64,000 bases of DNA from Bacteroides faecis MAJ27 (GTDB lineage: Bacteria > Bacteroidota > Bacteroidia > Bacteroidales > Bacteroidaceae): contig NZ_FNNN01000024.1 of NCBI RefSeq assembly GCF_900106755.1, forward strand, positions 29,424 to 93,423. The letters are read 5' to 3'. Position 1 is the stretch's first letter. The number at the start of each line of letters is the position of its first letter. A model generated the notes under the pieces. That model did not search any database. It was not told where the DNA came from and saw nothing but the letters and a program-made list of their open reading frames with translations. A program made the translations under genes and the position numbers. Of this stretch, positions 27,401 to 36,593 are shown piece after piece.

Positions 27401-28631
27401 TTTGATTGCCCACAGGAGAAAAGTTCAGTGGTCGCGATTTAGCATAAGGCTGGTCACTACGCATAATTCCTTCATGGTAAGTGCCCAACCAAATTCGACC
27501 ATCTTTGTCAGCTACCTGAGCAGAGATTTCATTATGTTTTTTGCTGTGATATTGCATATAAGAATGCTGTCTAAAATCAAAATAGACAATCCCTCCTCCT
27601 CTAGTTCCGATCCATAGTATTCCCTCTTTATCATAATAAACAGAAATCATTCTTGTCTCTACATTCCGGTACTGCAAAAATGAGGTATTCGTATAAGGCG
27701 TTGCCAACAACTTAGAAGGATCATTTTCTTCAGGAGCTAACAGAGTATATCCATTCCAGGTTACTGCAATGTAAGAATCATTATCCAATGCAACCACCCC
27801 ATACGCATCTGAATGTGATAAAGAAGACAACCTGGCATCCTCATTATACTGATAATAATCAGATTTTCCCGTGGGAATATGCAGACGAGTTACTCCACCC
27901 ACTATAGAAGAAACCCAAATATATTCCCCTTCACTCATGATAGTAGTAGCATTAGCACTAGGATTAATAGAGTATTTGAACTTCCGGACCACTTTACCTG
28001 CAATCTTATCAAAGAACAACAAATTTCCCTTATCGGTAACCAAATACAAGAAATGCCCGTCTTGTGAAGCACATAAATTCGAAAAAGATTCCCCCTCATC
28101 TAAAAAAAACGGATAGCCTGCTTCGACGGTCATCTCTATTTGTAAGTCACCTTTCACTAATTTATAATGTCGTTTCAAGCATTGCAATTGTCCGCCTTTT
28201 ACTATCCAAAAAAGTGAATCCCCCGTTATTTCCATAGCACTTACAGAAATGGCCTTTTTTCCATCCTGAAAAGACGGAAGAACAAATTTCTCTTTCCGTC
28301 GATCAAAACAATATAAATACTCATTAGCTATTACCCACAATTTATCATCAGAAGTCTCTTTTATATCGGAAACATACATCCTCGCATTGTCTACACTAAA
28401 ATTGCGAATCTGCTTCCCGTCATATCGACTCAGCCCATTACTGGATCCAAACCACATAAAACGATCTTGATCCTGATAGATACAAGTAATGATGTTATCT
28501 ACCAAGCCATTACTCATATTCAACTGATGAAGTTCATTATAAGGCAGAACAGCATAGAGAGAAGTAGTAATAACTAAAGAATTTATAATAGCAATCAAAA
28601 CAAGGACGGTATATCGAACGGTTCGCTTCAT
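24498..28631 (-). CDS. Hybrid two-component sensor/regulator (HTCS)
   Basis: The protein has 1377 residues in the classic Bacteroides HTCS order. After a signal/TM segment come two seven-bladed Reg_prop propellers (~residues 35-690), then a Y_Y_Y domain ('YSYRLYPYQKDWIVSEAG'), a TM helix ('FRLLLIFSVLFLVGYIFYSLL'), HisKA with the phospho-His in 'FFMNAAHELRTPLTLI', HATPase ('NLLSNAFKYTSQNGRI', 'VSDNGVGIPDD', 'GLGLHIVKHTM'), a receiver ('LIIEDHDEMREYL', Asp in 'LIISDIMMPVKDG', Lys in 'DDYIMKPF') and an AraC-type HTH at the end. It senses a periplasmic ligand and activates an adjacent SusC/D locus. It is divergent from the genes at 28993-36355, its likely targets. A -7 box TATTTTTG (minus) is at 28659-28666. 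Confidence 0.97.
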   Translation of the reverse strand: MKRTVRYTVLVLIAIINSLVITTSLYAVLPYNELHQLNMSNGLVDNIITCIYQDQDRFMWFGSSNGLSRYDGKQIRNFSVDNARMYVSDIKETSDDKLWVIANEYLYCFDRRKEKFVLPSFQDGKKAISVSAMEITGDSLFWIVKGGQLQCLKRHYKLVKGDLQIEMTVEAGYPFFLDEGESFSNLCASQDGHFLYLVTDKGNLLFFDKIAGKVVRKFKYSINPSANATTIMSEGEYIWVSSIVGGVTRLHIPTGKSDYYQYNEDARLSSLSHSDAYGVVALDNDSYIAVTWNGYTLLAPEENDPSKLLATPYTNTSFLQYRNVETRMISVYYDKEGILWIGTRGGGIVYFDFRQHSYMQYHSKKHNEISAQVADKDGRIWLGTYHEGIMRSDQPYAKSRPLNFSPVGNQKEVPVFCAIKDSCSNLWFGNASGNLICYDWSSDSFHIYPLNYLGKKVNSYIVALMIDSRYRFWVCTSAGLYLFDHQTGHFELFSLREALKEDAEPWVTAICEDKQRNIWIGTAKGIVRLSQVNVRPFKMVHGYEEKENIGARVVSALLTGTDGTVYVGYKNGFGIIPVGEDRITSFYTVKDGLCNDCIDCIVEDEKKRIWLGSISGISRYSRQQHVFYNYYISSSNKSVMLFKNTLFWGNNKSLTYFEPEILTSATIASKTLLTGLEVDNKQINIGEKIKGQVVLDSNIASIDHLELVNANRDFSLLFNNLAFSKDLQKYSYRLYPYQKDWIVSEAGKVSFTNLSAGYYIFEVKTLFPNNTEGDVTALPITILPHWSQTVWFRLLLIFSVLFLVGYIFYSLLRRQHRFKKMIQLKHELTIANLERNAERHIREERENFFMNAAHELRTPLTLILASIHDIMKSITPSDNWFDSFSRLHKNCLSLQTLVDRLLYVQKIEGGMIKLHLSESDIKEIVSRVANPFLQMAMVKKREFLVQVDTVPLYLWVDVAKIESAVQNLLSNAFKYTSQNGRIELAVSEAEIDGRPYCLVTVSDNGVGIPDDLQQHVFDSFVTGKRIPQYSTSIGLGLHIVKHTMGLHHGFVTLTSRVGEGSRFVLHIPVGLSHFVPGEYEMVPDPVKGDLLEECTTEERPMEEVIAEKNETMEETVNRVKNNKEFLLIIEDHDEMREYLCSLFKEDYNVIEAGNGEEGVAMADKYIPKLIISDIMMPVKDGFECSREIRENKRTFHIPVIFLTAKAEDADRLKSLQIGVDDYIMKPFNPELLKEKVKALIEQRDLLRKLYAKTLMLDEEVLESSEDVQDVFMPKMLQIIEENLSNRNFTIKVLTDQLNMSQPTLYRKVKQKTGLSIIEVIHGVRMSKAASIIMSRRYSSLTEVAEMVGYDSMISFRKQFVAQFGVLPSKYMEEKMRK

Positions 28632-28992
28632 TATATATTCATATTAGTTTAAGTGTCACAAAAATAATCAATATTATAACAGAAAGGCGAAGCAAATGAT
28701 AAAAAAAGCAATTTTGAATGAAAAGATATACATGGATGAATAAAAGCATATGCTCCTGATTCCTTGAAATCCCCTAAGTTTGTATCCTGAAAACCGAACG
28801 GAAAGTGTGCTTCACAATTATATATAGCCATTTACACCTTTGAATCTGTAATATTTAAAACAATTAATCACATGAGAGAAAAAGCCAAAAGCCCTTAAGT
28901 CAAATTGAAATCAATTAGAATCTATTAAACCTTATTTAAATAGAAAGCCTAAAAAGACCTTTTTTCAAACTAATAAAATCTTATAGAAAAAC
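28632..28992. promoter_or_regulatory. Divergent control region of HTCS and SusC/D locus
   Basis: This is a 361-base gap with no gene. On the minus side a -7 box (28659-28666) serves the HTCS gene. On the plus side TAAGTTTG at 28775-28782 fits the -7 pattern and would give a leader of ~200 bases. I do not see a clear direct repeat for HTCS binding, though such sites are expected here. Confidence 0.4.
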
Positions 28993-30312
28993 ATGCGTAA
29001 ATCATTTAATCTAATCTGGATGGTTTTCGGCTTCCTGCTACTAATAGTAGGTTGTAATGAAGACAAGAAAAGCACAGCTTTCGATCCTAATCAACCAGTC
29101 AAGTTTACAGAGTTTATGCCCGATTCCGGTGGCATACGAACCAAATTCATTGTTAAAGGTTCCAATTTCGGAGAAGACAAAAGCCAAGTGAAAGTTTACT
29201 TCAAGGATGAAGTAGGTAATGAACGGGAGGCATTGGTTTTAGGTGTCAAGCCTGATGTTATTTATGCCCAAGTGCCCAAGCAAGCCGGAGGGGAAAGCCA
29301 TGTACGGGTGGAGATTGCCGGAAAAGAAGCTGAACTCAGCAATGCTGAAAAAACATTCAAATATATTGTAACTTCTTCCGTATCTACAGTAGTAGGAAAA
29401 GCCAAAGAAGGTGGCAATAAAGACGGAACTCTCGGCGAGACCACATTCAATACTCCAAGGTATGTAGCTGTAGACAATGATGACAATGTATTCATATTCG
29501 ACTCTGATGGGAGAACGCGTTTATCATCCATCGAACAAAATAAAACGATCACTTTACTGGATGGCATGGTAATCGACCAACCTTTATTTATCGATAAAGA
29601 AAAGAAACAACTATTTGGTCCATGCGATAATGCCAACTTCGGTTGTTTCTTATTCGATGCTAATGTGAGCTGGGTGGCTGATAAAATGGGACAGCTTTTA
29701 GCCAACGGAGGATGGATGCATAGTGTTGTTCTCGACCCTGTAGATTCTACTTTTGTGATATACCGCCAAAACACAGGACAATTGTGGACACAACCTTTTG
29801 ATAAGAATAAAAGAACCTTAAATCCCAACAAAGCAAAACGAATCGGTACACTCTATAATGTAGGCTCCAATGGTTTATGTGCTTACAATCCGGTTGATAA
29901 GTATGTTTATTGTGTGTTGCATAGTAAAAGTGCAGTTTATCGCTTTAAGCTCACACGCGATGCGGACGGTTGGCCAGCTCTAGACGGAGACATTGAAGAA
30001 TATATTCCCGGTGCAGGCGCAGGCTTCCGGGACGGAGATGTACAAGAAGCACAATTCAATGAGCCGCGTGGAATTGCTATTGATAAAGAAGGCAATTTAT
30101 ATATAGCGGATGTTAATAACCATCGGATTCGTAAAGTTGACACCAAGTTAAATATCGTGACCACGATAGCAGGTAGCGGGAAAGGATACAAAGACGGGGA
30201 TCCTTTGGAAGCCCAATTCGATCAGCCTTGGGGTGTCTATTTGGACAAAAATGAATTTCTTTACATTGCAGATCAAAACAACCACTGCATCAGAAAACTT
30301 GCTATTGAATAA
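28993..30312 (+). CDS. IPT/TIG and NHL-repeat lipoprotein of the SusC/D locus
   Basis: The protein has 439 residues. The lipoprotein signal has Cys21 (context IVGC). Residues ~35-125 are an IPT/TIG immunoglobulin-like domain ('KFTEFMPDSGGIRTKFIVKGSNFGEDKSQVKVYF'). The rest is an NHL/six-bladed propeller with repeats such as 'FNTPRYVAVDNDDNVFIFD', 'FNEPRGIAIDKEGNLYIADVNNHRIRKVD' and 'FDQPWGVYLDKNEFLYIADQNNHCIRKL'. In Bacteroides such proteins sit beside SusC/D and act as surface glycan-binding or accessory proteins. It is the first gene of the operon, 16 bases ahead of the susC-like gene. Confidence 0.92.
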   Translation: MRKSFNLIWMVFGFLLLIVGCNEDKKSTAFDPNQPVKFTEFMPDSGGIRTKFIVKGSNFGEDKSQVKVYFKDEVGNEREALVLGVKPDVIYAQVPKQAGGESHVRVEIAGKEAELSNAEKTFKYIVTSSVSTVVGKAKEGGNKDGTLGETTFNTPRYVAVDNDDNVFIFDSDGRTRLSSIEQNKTITLLDGMVIDQPLFIDKEKKQLFGPCDNANFGCFLFDANVSWVADKMGQLLANGGWMHSVVLDPVDSTFVIYRQNTGQLWTQPFDKNKRTLNPNKAKRIGTLYNVGSNGLCAYNPVDKYVYCVLHSKSAVYRFKLTRDADGWPALDGDIEEYIPGAGAGFRDGDVQEAQFNEPRGIAIDKEGNLYIADVNNHRIRKVDTKLNIVTTIAGSGKGYKDGDPLEAQFDQPWGVYLDKNEFLYIADQNNHCIRKLAIE

Positions 30313-30328
30313 TTAATAAGGAATAGAA

Positions 30329-33300
30329 ATGAAAACACTATATTTTAAATTAACCCTGTGTTTCTTTCTGCTATTGGCAGGAAATGCAACACAAGGGATA
30401 TGGGCCCAACAAGAACCAATTCAAATTGCCGGAATCGTGTTAGATGAACATGGTGATCCGCTCCCGGGTGCAAACATATCTGTTAAAGGGAAAGAAAAAA
30501 CCGGAACTATAACAGATATGGATGGTAACTTCAGTATGAAATCATTAGCTCCAAAAACAACGCTGATTGTTTCATTTATGGGATATAAGAGCAAAGAAAT
30601 AGTGGTTGCTCAAACCGATAAGAAGATGCGTATATCTCTGGAGCCCGACTCAGAATCATTGGACGAAGTAGTTGTTGTAGGTATGGGAACACAACGTAAA
30701 GTCAGCGTGGTAGGTGCTGTCACCAGTGTCAATCCGGCTGCCATCAGTGCTCCGTCAACTTCCGTAGCCAATATGCTGGGAGGTGTGGTTCCCGGTATTA
30801 TAGCCGTTGACCGAAGCGGCGAACCGGGGCAGGATGTTTCTGAGTTCTGGATTCGCGGTATCAGCACATTTGGTGCCAACCAGTCTGCGCTGGTTTTGAT
30901 TGACGGTATTGAAGGAAACCTCAACGACCTCGACCCGTCGGATATTGAGAGCTTCTCTATCTTGAAAGATGCTTCGGCAACAGCCGTTTATGGTGTACGT
31001 GGTGCAAATGGCGTTGTTTTGGTAACGACCCGTTCCGGTCAGGAAGGTCGAACCAAGGTAACCTGGAAAAGCAGTATGACTCTCTCTTATTCCCCCCGTA
31101 TGCCCGAATATCTGGAAGCATACGATTATGCCAGCTTGGCAAACGAAGCCCGAGTGGTAAGCAATATGGACCCTCTTTATAGCCCGACAGAACTGGAGAT
31201 TATTAAAGCAGGACTGGATAATGACTTATATCCAAACGTTAACTGGCAAAAAGAGATACTGAAAGATGTAACTATTAATCATCAGCACTATTTAAATGTA
31301 TCCGGTGGTGGAAAAGTTGCCAGATATTTTGTCAGTGTAGGAGGTACATTCAAAGATGCTATCTTCAAGCAAGACAAAGTTAACAAATACAACACGAATG
31401 TCAAATGGGCTAAATATAATTTCCGCGCAAAGGTAGACATGAATCTAACTTCATCGACGATCATGGGATTGGCTATGGACGGAGCTATTGTAGAAGACAG
31501 AGCACCGGGATTCGGAACTAACAATGACGCACTCTGGGCCGCACAAGCCTATCTGACTCCCCTGACGGTGCCTTTACGTTATTCCAATGGAATGCTTCCT
31601 GCTTATGGGAAAAACGGAGAACAAATCTCACCATATATCTTGTTGAACCATACCGGATTTAAAAAGGGAAACCGGACCACTATGAACATCAATTTCACCT
31701 TACGTCAAGACTTCGGAAAATGGATCAAGGGTTTGACTGCCAGAGGAATGTTCTCGTATAACAATAACAATATACACAACGTAGTCCGCTCCAAAATGCC
31801 GGACCTATACAAGGCCTTTGGCCGTTACAATGACGGTTCATTAATGACACAACGTACGGTATCAGCCAGCAACATTCAATTCGCCAAGAGTGCTGCCAGT
31901 GACCGGAGATATTACTTCGAATCGCAACTTGCCTATGAAAGACTTTTCAATCAGGAACACCGTGTAACCGGTTTGATACATTACTATATGCAAAGCACCG
32001 AAACCACCGAAGCAAATGATGAAATTTCATCTATTCCCAAACGTTATCAAGCATTATCTGCCAGAGCTACTTACTCTTATAAAGATGCTTATCTGATAGA
32101 AGGAAACGTAGGATACACCGGTTCCGAAAACTTTGAACCGGGCAAACAATTCGGTTTGTTCCCTGCAATAGCCTTAGGATGGATCCCGACCCAATACGAA
32201 TTTATGCAGAATCATGCAGGATGGCTCAACTTTTTGAAGATCAGAGCTTCTTATGGTGAAGTTGGTAACGATCAGATCGGTGGTGGACGTCGGTTCCCAT
32301 ATCTGACGTTGATTAACTTTGGAGGTGGTAGTCGTTGGGGTTCCAATGGATTGACAGAAAAACAAATCGGAGCCAACAACTTACATTGGGAGGTAGCCAA
32401 GAAATATAACCTGGGTATCGACTTCCAATTTCTCAATGATAAAATAGGTGGAACGGTAGATATCTTCAGAGACACTCGTGATAATATCTTTCAGGAAAGA
32501 AAAATGATGCCTTCGGAAGTAGGCGTCGTGACCAACCCATATACCAACGTAGGACGTATGCGCAGTAGCGGTATAGATGGTAACATTTACCTGAACCAGA
32601 AAATAAACGAAGACAACTCTTTCACGGTGCGTGCCAACATGACATATGCTGTCAGCAAAGTTGTACATTGGGACCAAGATGCGGTGCGCTACCCTTACCA
32701 ATCGTATAGCGATGTAAATTATGGTGTTATGCGCGGTTTGGTTGCATTAGGCTTATTTCAAAATCAGGATGAAATCAACCGAAGCCCGAAACAGACATAC
32801 GGCGAAGTACGCCCCGGAGATATCCGCTATAAAGACGTGAACGCTGACGGAAAAATTGACGATGACGATATTGTTCCTATTGCACACTCCAATGTACCGC
32901 AAATTCAATACGGTTTTGCACTGGAGTACAGATATAAAAGATGGACTATCAGTGCTTTATTCACTGGAGCAGCCAAAGTTAACTTCTTATACGGCGGTTC
33001 CGGATTCTATCCCTTCTCAGGCGGAGAAGTCGGCAACATTCTATCCATCGTAAACGACCCGAAGAATCGTTGGACACCGGCATGGTATTCAGGGGATCCT
33101 TCTACAGAAAACCCGAATGCACGTTTCCCGCGCCTGACTTACGGAGAGAATAAGAACAATAACCGTGCTTCTACTTTCTGGCTGGCAGATGGTTCTTACC
33201 TGCGTTGGAAATCATTGGATATTTCCTATCGTATCGGAACGAATAAAGTACTAAGGACAGTGGGCATCAGTGATATGAATCTGCAATTTGTCGGACAGAA

Positions 33301-33412
33301 TCTGGCAGTATGGGATTCAGTGAAACTATGGGATCCGGGACAGGCATCTAAAAACGGCGCCGTATATCCGCTACAGCGTACCTTCTCTTTACAGTTAACA
33401 GCTACGTTCTAA
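30329..33412 (+). CDS. SusC-like TonB-dependent receptor
   Basis: The protein has 1027 residues. The signal peptide ends at 'IWAQ'; an N-terminal carboxypeptidase-regulatory-like domain follows ('IAGIVLDEHGDPLPGANISVKGKEKTGTITDMDGNFSM'), then the TonB box ('LDEVVVVGMGTQRK') and the plug with 'IRGISTFGANQSALVLIDGIEGNLNDLDPSDIESFSILKDASATAVYGVRGANGVVLVTT'. The barrel ends '...LQLTATF'. This is a complete SusC. No carbohydrate-active enzyme lies nearby, so the substrate is unknown. It lies between TIG/NHL and SusD-like genes and is presumably activated by the HTCS at 24498. Confidence 0.97.
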   Translation: MKTLYFKLTLCFFLLLAGNATQGIWAQQEPIQIAGIVLDEHGDPLPGANISVKGKEKTGTITDMDGNFSMKSLAPKTTLIVSFMGYKSKEIVVAQTDKKMRISLEPDSESLDEVVVVGMGTQRKVSVVGAVTSVNPAAISAPSTSVANMLGGVVPGIIAVDRSGEPGQDVSEFWIRGISTFGANQSALVLIDGIEGNLNDLDPSDIESFSILKDASATAVYGVRGANGVVLVTTRSGQEGRTKVTWKSSMTLSYSPRMPEYLEAYDYASLANEARVVSNMDPLYSPTELEIIKAGLDNDLYPNVNWQKEILKDVTINHQHYLNVSGGGKVARYFVSVGGTFKDAIFKQDKVNKYNTNVKWAKYNFRAKVDMNLTSSTIMGLAMDGAIVEDRAPGFGTNNDALWAAQAYLTPLTVPLRYSNGMLPAYGKNGEQISPYILLNHTGFKKGNRTTMNINFTLRQDFGKWIKGLTARGMFSYNNNNIHNVVRSKMPDLYKAFGRYNDGSLMTQRTVSASNIQFAKSAASDRRYYFESQLAYERLFNQEHRVTGLIHYYMQSTETTEANDEISSIPKRYQALSARATYSYKDAYLIEGNVGYTGSENFEPGKQFGLFPAIALGWIPTQYEFMQNHAGWLNFLKIRASYGEVGNDQIGGGRRFPYLTLINFGGGSRWGSNGLTEKQIGANNLHWEVAKKYNLGIDFQFLNDKIGGTVDIFRDTRDNIFQERKMMPSEVGVVTNPYTNVGRMRSSGIDGNIYLNQKINEDNSFTVRANMTYAVSKVVHWDQDAVRYPYQSYSDVNYGVMRGLVALGLFQNQDEINRSPKQTYGEVRPGDIRYKDVNADGKIDDDDIVPIAHSNVPQIQYGFALEYRYKRWTISALFTGAAKVNFLYGGSGFYPFSGGEVGNILSIVNDPKNRWTPAWYSGDPSTENPNARFPRLTYGENKNNNRASTFWLADGSYLRWKSLDISYRIGTNKVLRTVGISDMNLQFVGQNLAVWDSVKLWDPGQASKNGAVYPLQRTFSLQLTATF

Positions 33413-33424
33413 TTGAAAACTATT

Positions 33425-35404
33425 ATGAAAAAGATATTAAAGAAAAGCCTTCATATTCTATGCACGACACTGGGAATCATCCCGTTCATGCTGACTTCAT
33501 GCAACTATCTGGCAGTTGATGAATACTTTAACGACCTGACTCCACTCGACTCCATCTTTGCCAGACAAGATTATCTGGAGCGTTATGTGTGGGGAACTGC
33601 GGCATTAATGCCCGCTCAAGGCAACTTGTTTTCCGGTTCCTACGGTCCTTACGAGACTGCGGTAGATGAAGTCCTTCTGTCATGGCAGAAAGCTGAGTAC
33701 GCCGGTACCTACTTGTATGCAGACAAAATCACGCAGAACGATTCTTACTACAACATGTGGGGACAATACTACAAAGGTATCCGTAAGTGTAACACTATCT
33801 TCACCCGCATCGATGAATGCAAAGACCTGAAAGGATTGGACAGACGTGAAATTATGGGTTTGACTCATTTCATGAGAGCTTCCTTCTATTTCTATCTGTT
33901 GGAACTTTACGGACCGGCAGTCATCCTTCCCGAAGAGCCGCTGTCGGTAGATGAAAACATTGAAAACTTGTCATTCGAACGTAACACGTACGATGAATGT
34001 GTGGAATATATCTGCAAAGACCTCGAAGAAGCTTACAGTCTACTGGACCCGACGCGCCCGAGCACTCAGTTCGAACGTCCTACCAAATATGCGGCAGCCG
34101 CCCTCATGTCACGTGTCCGGCTTTACCAAGCTTCCAAGTGGTACAACGGCAATCAATATTATGCCGACTGGACCACTTCCGACGGACGAAACATGATAGC
34201 CCAGCAATATGACCCGGTGAAATGGGCGAAATCAGCTGCTGCCTCCAAGAGAATTATCGATAGCGGTATTTACTCATTATACACTGTACCCAGCGATGAA
34301 AACACGTATGCATCCTCTCAGGCGTCACAAGCGGAATTTCCGTTAGGAGTAGGAGGAATCGATCCTTACCATTCGTATATAGACATGTTCAATGGAGAAG
34401 CACTGGCTGTGAAAAACCCTGAACTTATTTATGCTACTCCCTTGAACAACAACATCATTTCAATCGCCTTCCCGTTGAAACTGGGAGGATGGAACGGCTT
34501 AGGAATCACTCAGAAACTCATAGATGCCTACTACATGAAAGATGGAGAAGATTATGTGCAACAACCTGATTATTATGAAGAAGCGGGTACTGTACCTACC
34601 ATCGCCACAGGATATGAGCTGAGACCAACCGTTGCCAAAATGTATCTGGACCGCGAACCGCGTTTCTACGCATCTATCGGATTCTGTGAATGTTTCTGGC
34701 CCGCAACTTCGGTAACAGGAACCGAAGCTCCCAACGTGACTAACTTTACAGCAGGATATTACGTGAATGGCAACTGTGCAAAACAGGCTGCCAATCCAGA
34801 AGACTATAACTTAACGGGATATACTCTAAAGAAATATATCCATCCGGAGGATAACTGTACCAGTCATACAGGTGCTAAAATAAAACCGAAAACATTCCCT
34901 GTATTCAGATATGCGGAAATACTGTTGAACTATGTAGAAGCATTGAATGAACTGAAAGGAGAACCGGAATATACGGAAGCGGCAGATAACACCACTTATC
35001 ATGTTTTGTATAATCCGGAGGAAATCATGTACTACTTCAACATGATTCGTTACCGTGCCGGATTGCCGGGCATCACCCTTGCCGATGCCAGCGATCAAGT
35101 GAAGATGCGTCAGTTAATCATCCGCGAACGTATGATCGAATTTGCATGCGAAGGAAGAAGATATCATGACCTGCGTCGTTGGGGACTAGCAGAAACAGAA
35201 GAGAACAAACCGGTACAAGGTATGGACGTTACCAAGAAGACGACCGAAAGAGACCAATTCTATACTGTTGTCAATGTAGTTCATAAGTATGCATTACGCA
35301 GCTTTGACAGGAAGATGTACTTCTATCCTATTCCGAGAGCCGTATTGGATAAAAACGCGAAACTGAAACAAAATCCAGGATGGGACGGATTCGGAGATTG
35401 GTAA
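33425..35404 (+). CDS. SusD-like outer-membrane lipoprotein
   Basis: The protein has 659 residues from the ATG at 33425, 12 bases after the SusC stop; an in-frame TTG at 33413 is less likely. The signal has the lipobox 'LTSC' and the mature part begins 'NYLAVDEYFNDLTPLDSIF'. SusD helices are visible ('NMWGQYYKGIRKCNTIFTRIDEC', 'GLTHFMRASFYFYLLELYGPAVILPEEP', 'YAAAALMSRVRLYQASKWYNG'), and the tail has 'IRERMIEFACEGRRYHDLRRWG' and 'FYPIPRAVLDKNAKLKQNPGW'. It is longer than the usual ~550 residues because of an insert in the second half. It forms the lid on the SusC barrel upstream. Confidence 0.96.
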   Translation: MKKILKKSLHILCTTLGIIPFMLTSCNYLAVDEYFNDLTPLDSIFARQDYLERYVWGTAALMPAQGNLFSGSYGPYETAVDEVLLSWQKAEYAGTYLYADKITQNDSYYNMWGQYYKGIRKCNTIFTRIDECKDLKGLDRREIMGLTHFMRASFYFYLLELYGPAVILPEEPLSVDENIENLSFERNTYDECVEYICKDLEEAYSLLDPTRPSTQFERPTKYAAAALMSRVRLYQASKWYNGNQYYADWTTSDGRNMIAQQYDPVKWAKSAAASKRIIDSGIYSLYTVPSDENTYASSQASQAEFPLGVGGIDPYHSYIDMFNGEALAVKNPELIYATPLNNNIISIAFPLKLGGWNGLGITQKLIDAYYMKDGEDYVQQPDYYEEAGTVPTIATGYELRPTVAKMYLDREPRFYASIGFCECFWPATSVTGTEAPNVTNFTAGYYVNGNCAKQAANPEDYNLTGYTLKKYIHPEDNCTSHTGAKIKPKTFPVFRYAEILLNYVEALNELKGEPEYTEAADNTTYHVLYNPEEIMYYFNMIRYRAGLPGITLADASDQVKMRQLIIRERMIEFACEGRRYHDLRRWGLAETEENKPVQGMDVTKKTTERDQFYTVVNVVHKYALRSFDRKMYFYPIPRAVLDKNAKLKQNPGWDGFGDW

Positions 35405-35458
35405 CTTACCTCTTTCCATTATATAACTGATTATTAATCATATAAAATTGAACATATA

Positions 35459-36355
35459 ATGAGATCAATATACAAACTAGTGGTCTGTTCTTTACTAACA
35501 CTCTCCATCACTTCTTGTGAAAAAGACCTGCTTGAAAAAGAACAATATCAGAAAGAAATCTACCTGATCGGCGCTTACAACCGAGTATGGACTACAGAAG
35601 TAAGCTACAGTAACGAAGAAGTGAAAACTTATTTCACGGTCAGCAGTTCCGGTACGTTAGCATTAGATCGAGATGTGAACGTAAAAATGAAGATCAACGA
35701 AGAGCTGGTAGATATTTACAATAGAAAGTACTGGACCGTTCTGAATGAGGACAAATATTATAAATCATTGGATACTGATTTATATTCCATTCCTTCTTTG
35801 GAGAATACGGTAATCAAGCACGCTGAAGGTATTTCCGCCGAAGTTCCTGTGTTGATAAAGACAGCAAGTCTGAAGATTGACCAGTCATACGTCATCCCCG
35901 TCGAAATAGAAAGTACAACAGGATATCCGATAAGTACATCCGGGTGTAAAATGTTGGTTCTATTAAAATTAAAGAATGACTATTCGGGCAGTTACCAGAT
36001 GAGTGGACATACCACTTTAGAAGGAGAAACTCCGAAGACGATTCAGAAGCCTAAAACGATTAAGCCTACCGGAGTCAACACCGTCAGACTATTCTATGCC
36101 ATGAACAACGAGAGCGACGAGAAGGCTGATATCCAAACGGGTACAATAGAACTGACCATCACGGATCAGATAGTGGAAGGCACTAATGATGTGAAGAAAG
36201 TTTCGGTCAAAGCATGGGATGCTGAAAACGGACCGGCAATTGTCGACTCAGGAGAAAGTACCTACAACACAACCGCCAAAAAGTTCAGCCTCAAATATAC
36301 AATCGGTAACACGATATATGAAGAGCAACTGACTAAAGAAAAAGAAGTTTTATAA
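35459..36355 (+). CDS. DUF1735/DUF4361-type surface lipoprotein
   Basis: The protein has 298 residues. The lipoprotein signal ends 'SITSC' (Cys20). The N-terminal part 'KEIYLIGAYNRVWTTEVSYSNEEVKTYFTVSSSGTLALDRDVNVKMKINEELVDIYNRKY' matches the DUF1735 (BT_3987-like) domain. The C-terminal part, with 'LKNDYSGSYQMSGHT' and strands to the end, fits the DUF4361 lipocalin-like domain. Such proteins are surface ligand-binding partners in SusC/D loci. It is the last gene of the operon, 54 bases after the SusD-like gene and followed by a strong terminator. Confidence 0.85.
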   Translation: MRSIYKLVVCSLLTLSITSCEKDLLEKEQYQKEIYLIGAYNRVWTTEVSYSNEEVKTYFTVSSSGTLALDRDVNVKMKINEELVDIYNRKYWTVLNEDKYYKSLDTDLYSIPSLENTVIKHAEGISAEVPVLIKTASLKIDQSYVIPVEIESTTGYPISTSGCKMLVLLKLKNDYSGSYQMSGHTTLEGETPKTIQKPKTIKPTGVNTVRLFYAMNNESDEKADIQTGTIELTITDQIVEGTNDVKKVSVKAWDAENGPAIVDSGESTYNTTAKKFSLKYTIGNTIYEEQLTKEKEVL

Positions 36356-36372
36356 TACACGACAAATGAGGA

Positions 36373-36430
36373 GAAGAGGAGATTTCACGGCATCACAAAA
36401 ATGCCGTTGAAATCTCCTCTTCGTTTTTTA
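36373..36430 (+). terminator. Terminator of the SusC/D operon
   Basis: A long stem pairs 36373-36393 with 36401-36422, with one extra base, and a 7-base loop. It is followed by GTTTTTTAA. It separates this operon from the second TPP riboswitch. Confidence 0.9.
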
Positions 36431-36456
36431 ACGGAAGACTTGTTTTTACATGATTC

Positions 36457-36488
36457 CTTGTTTTCCTTCTGCTAAATTCGTAATTTTA
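36457..36488 (+). promoter_or_regulatory. Promoter of the pnuT unit
   Basis: CTTG (36457-36460), 20 bases, TAATTTTA (36481-36488), followed by the same CCGATTCAC as in the first thiamine promoter. It is weaker than the sister promoter at 22071 by one base in each box. Confidence 0.6.
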
Positions 36489-36497
36489 CCGCCGATT

Positions 36498-36579
36498 CAC
36501 GCAATAGGGGTGCCCTAACATGACAGGCTGAGAACATACCCATAGAATCTGATCCGGGTAATGCCGGCGTAGAGAACGA
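36498..36579 (+). ncRNA. TPP riboswitch (thi box) 2
   Basis: Nearly identical to the aptamer at 22112: GGGGTGCC (36507-36514), GGCTGAGA, ACCCATAGAATCTGAT, CCGGGTAATGCCGGCG and AGAGAACG in order. It ends ~15 bases before the pnuT start at 36594, with no terminator between, so translational control is likely here too. The two copies differ in only a few positions, suggesting duplication. Confidence 0.95.
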
Positions 36580-36593
36580 ATAAATAAGCAAAT

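Noticed and set aside
28649..28831. A 60-codon minus-strand frame upstream of the HTCS gene
   Set aside because: It covers the divergent promoter region and lacks protein-like features.
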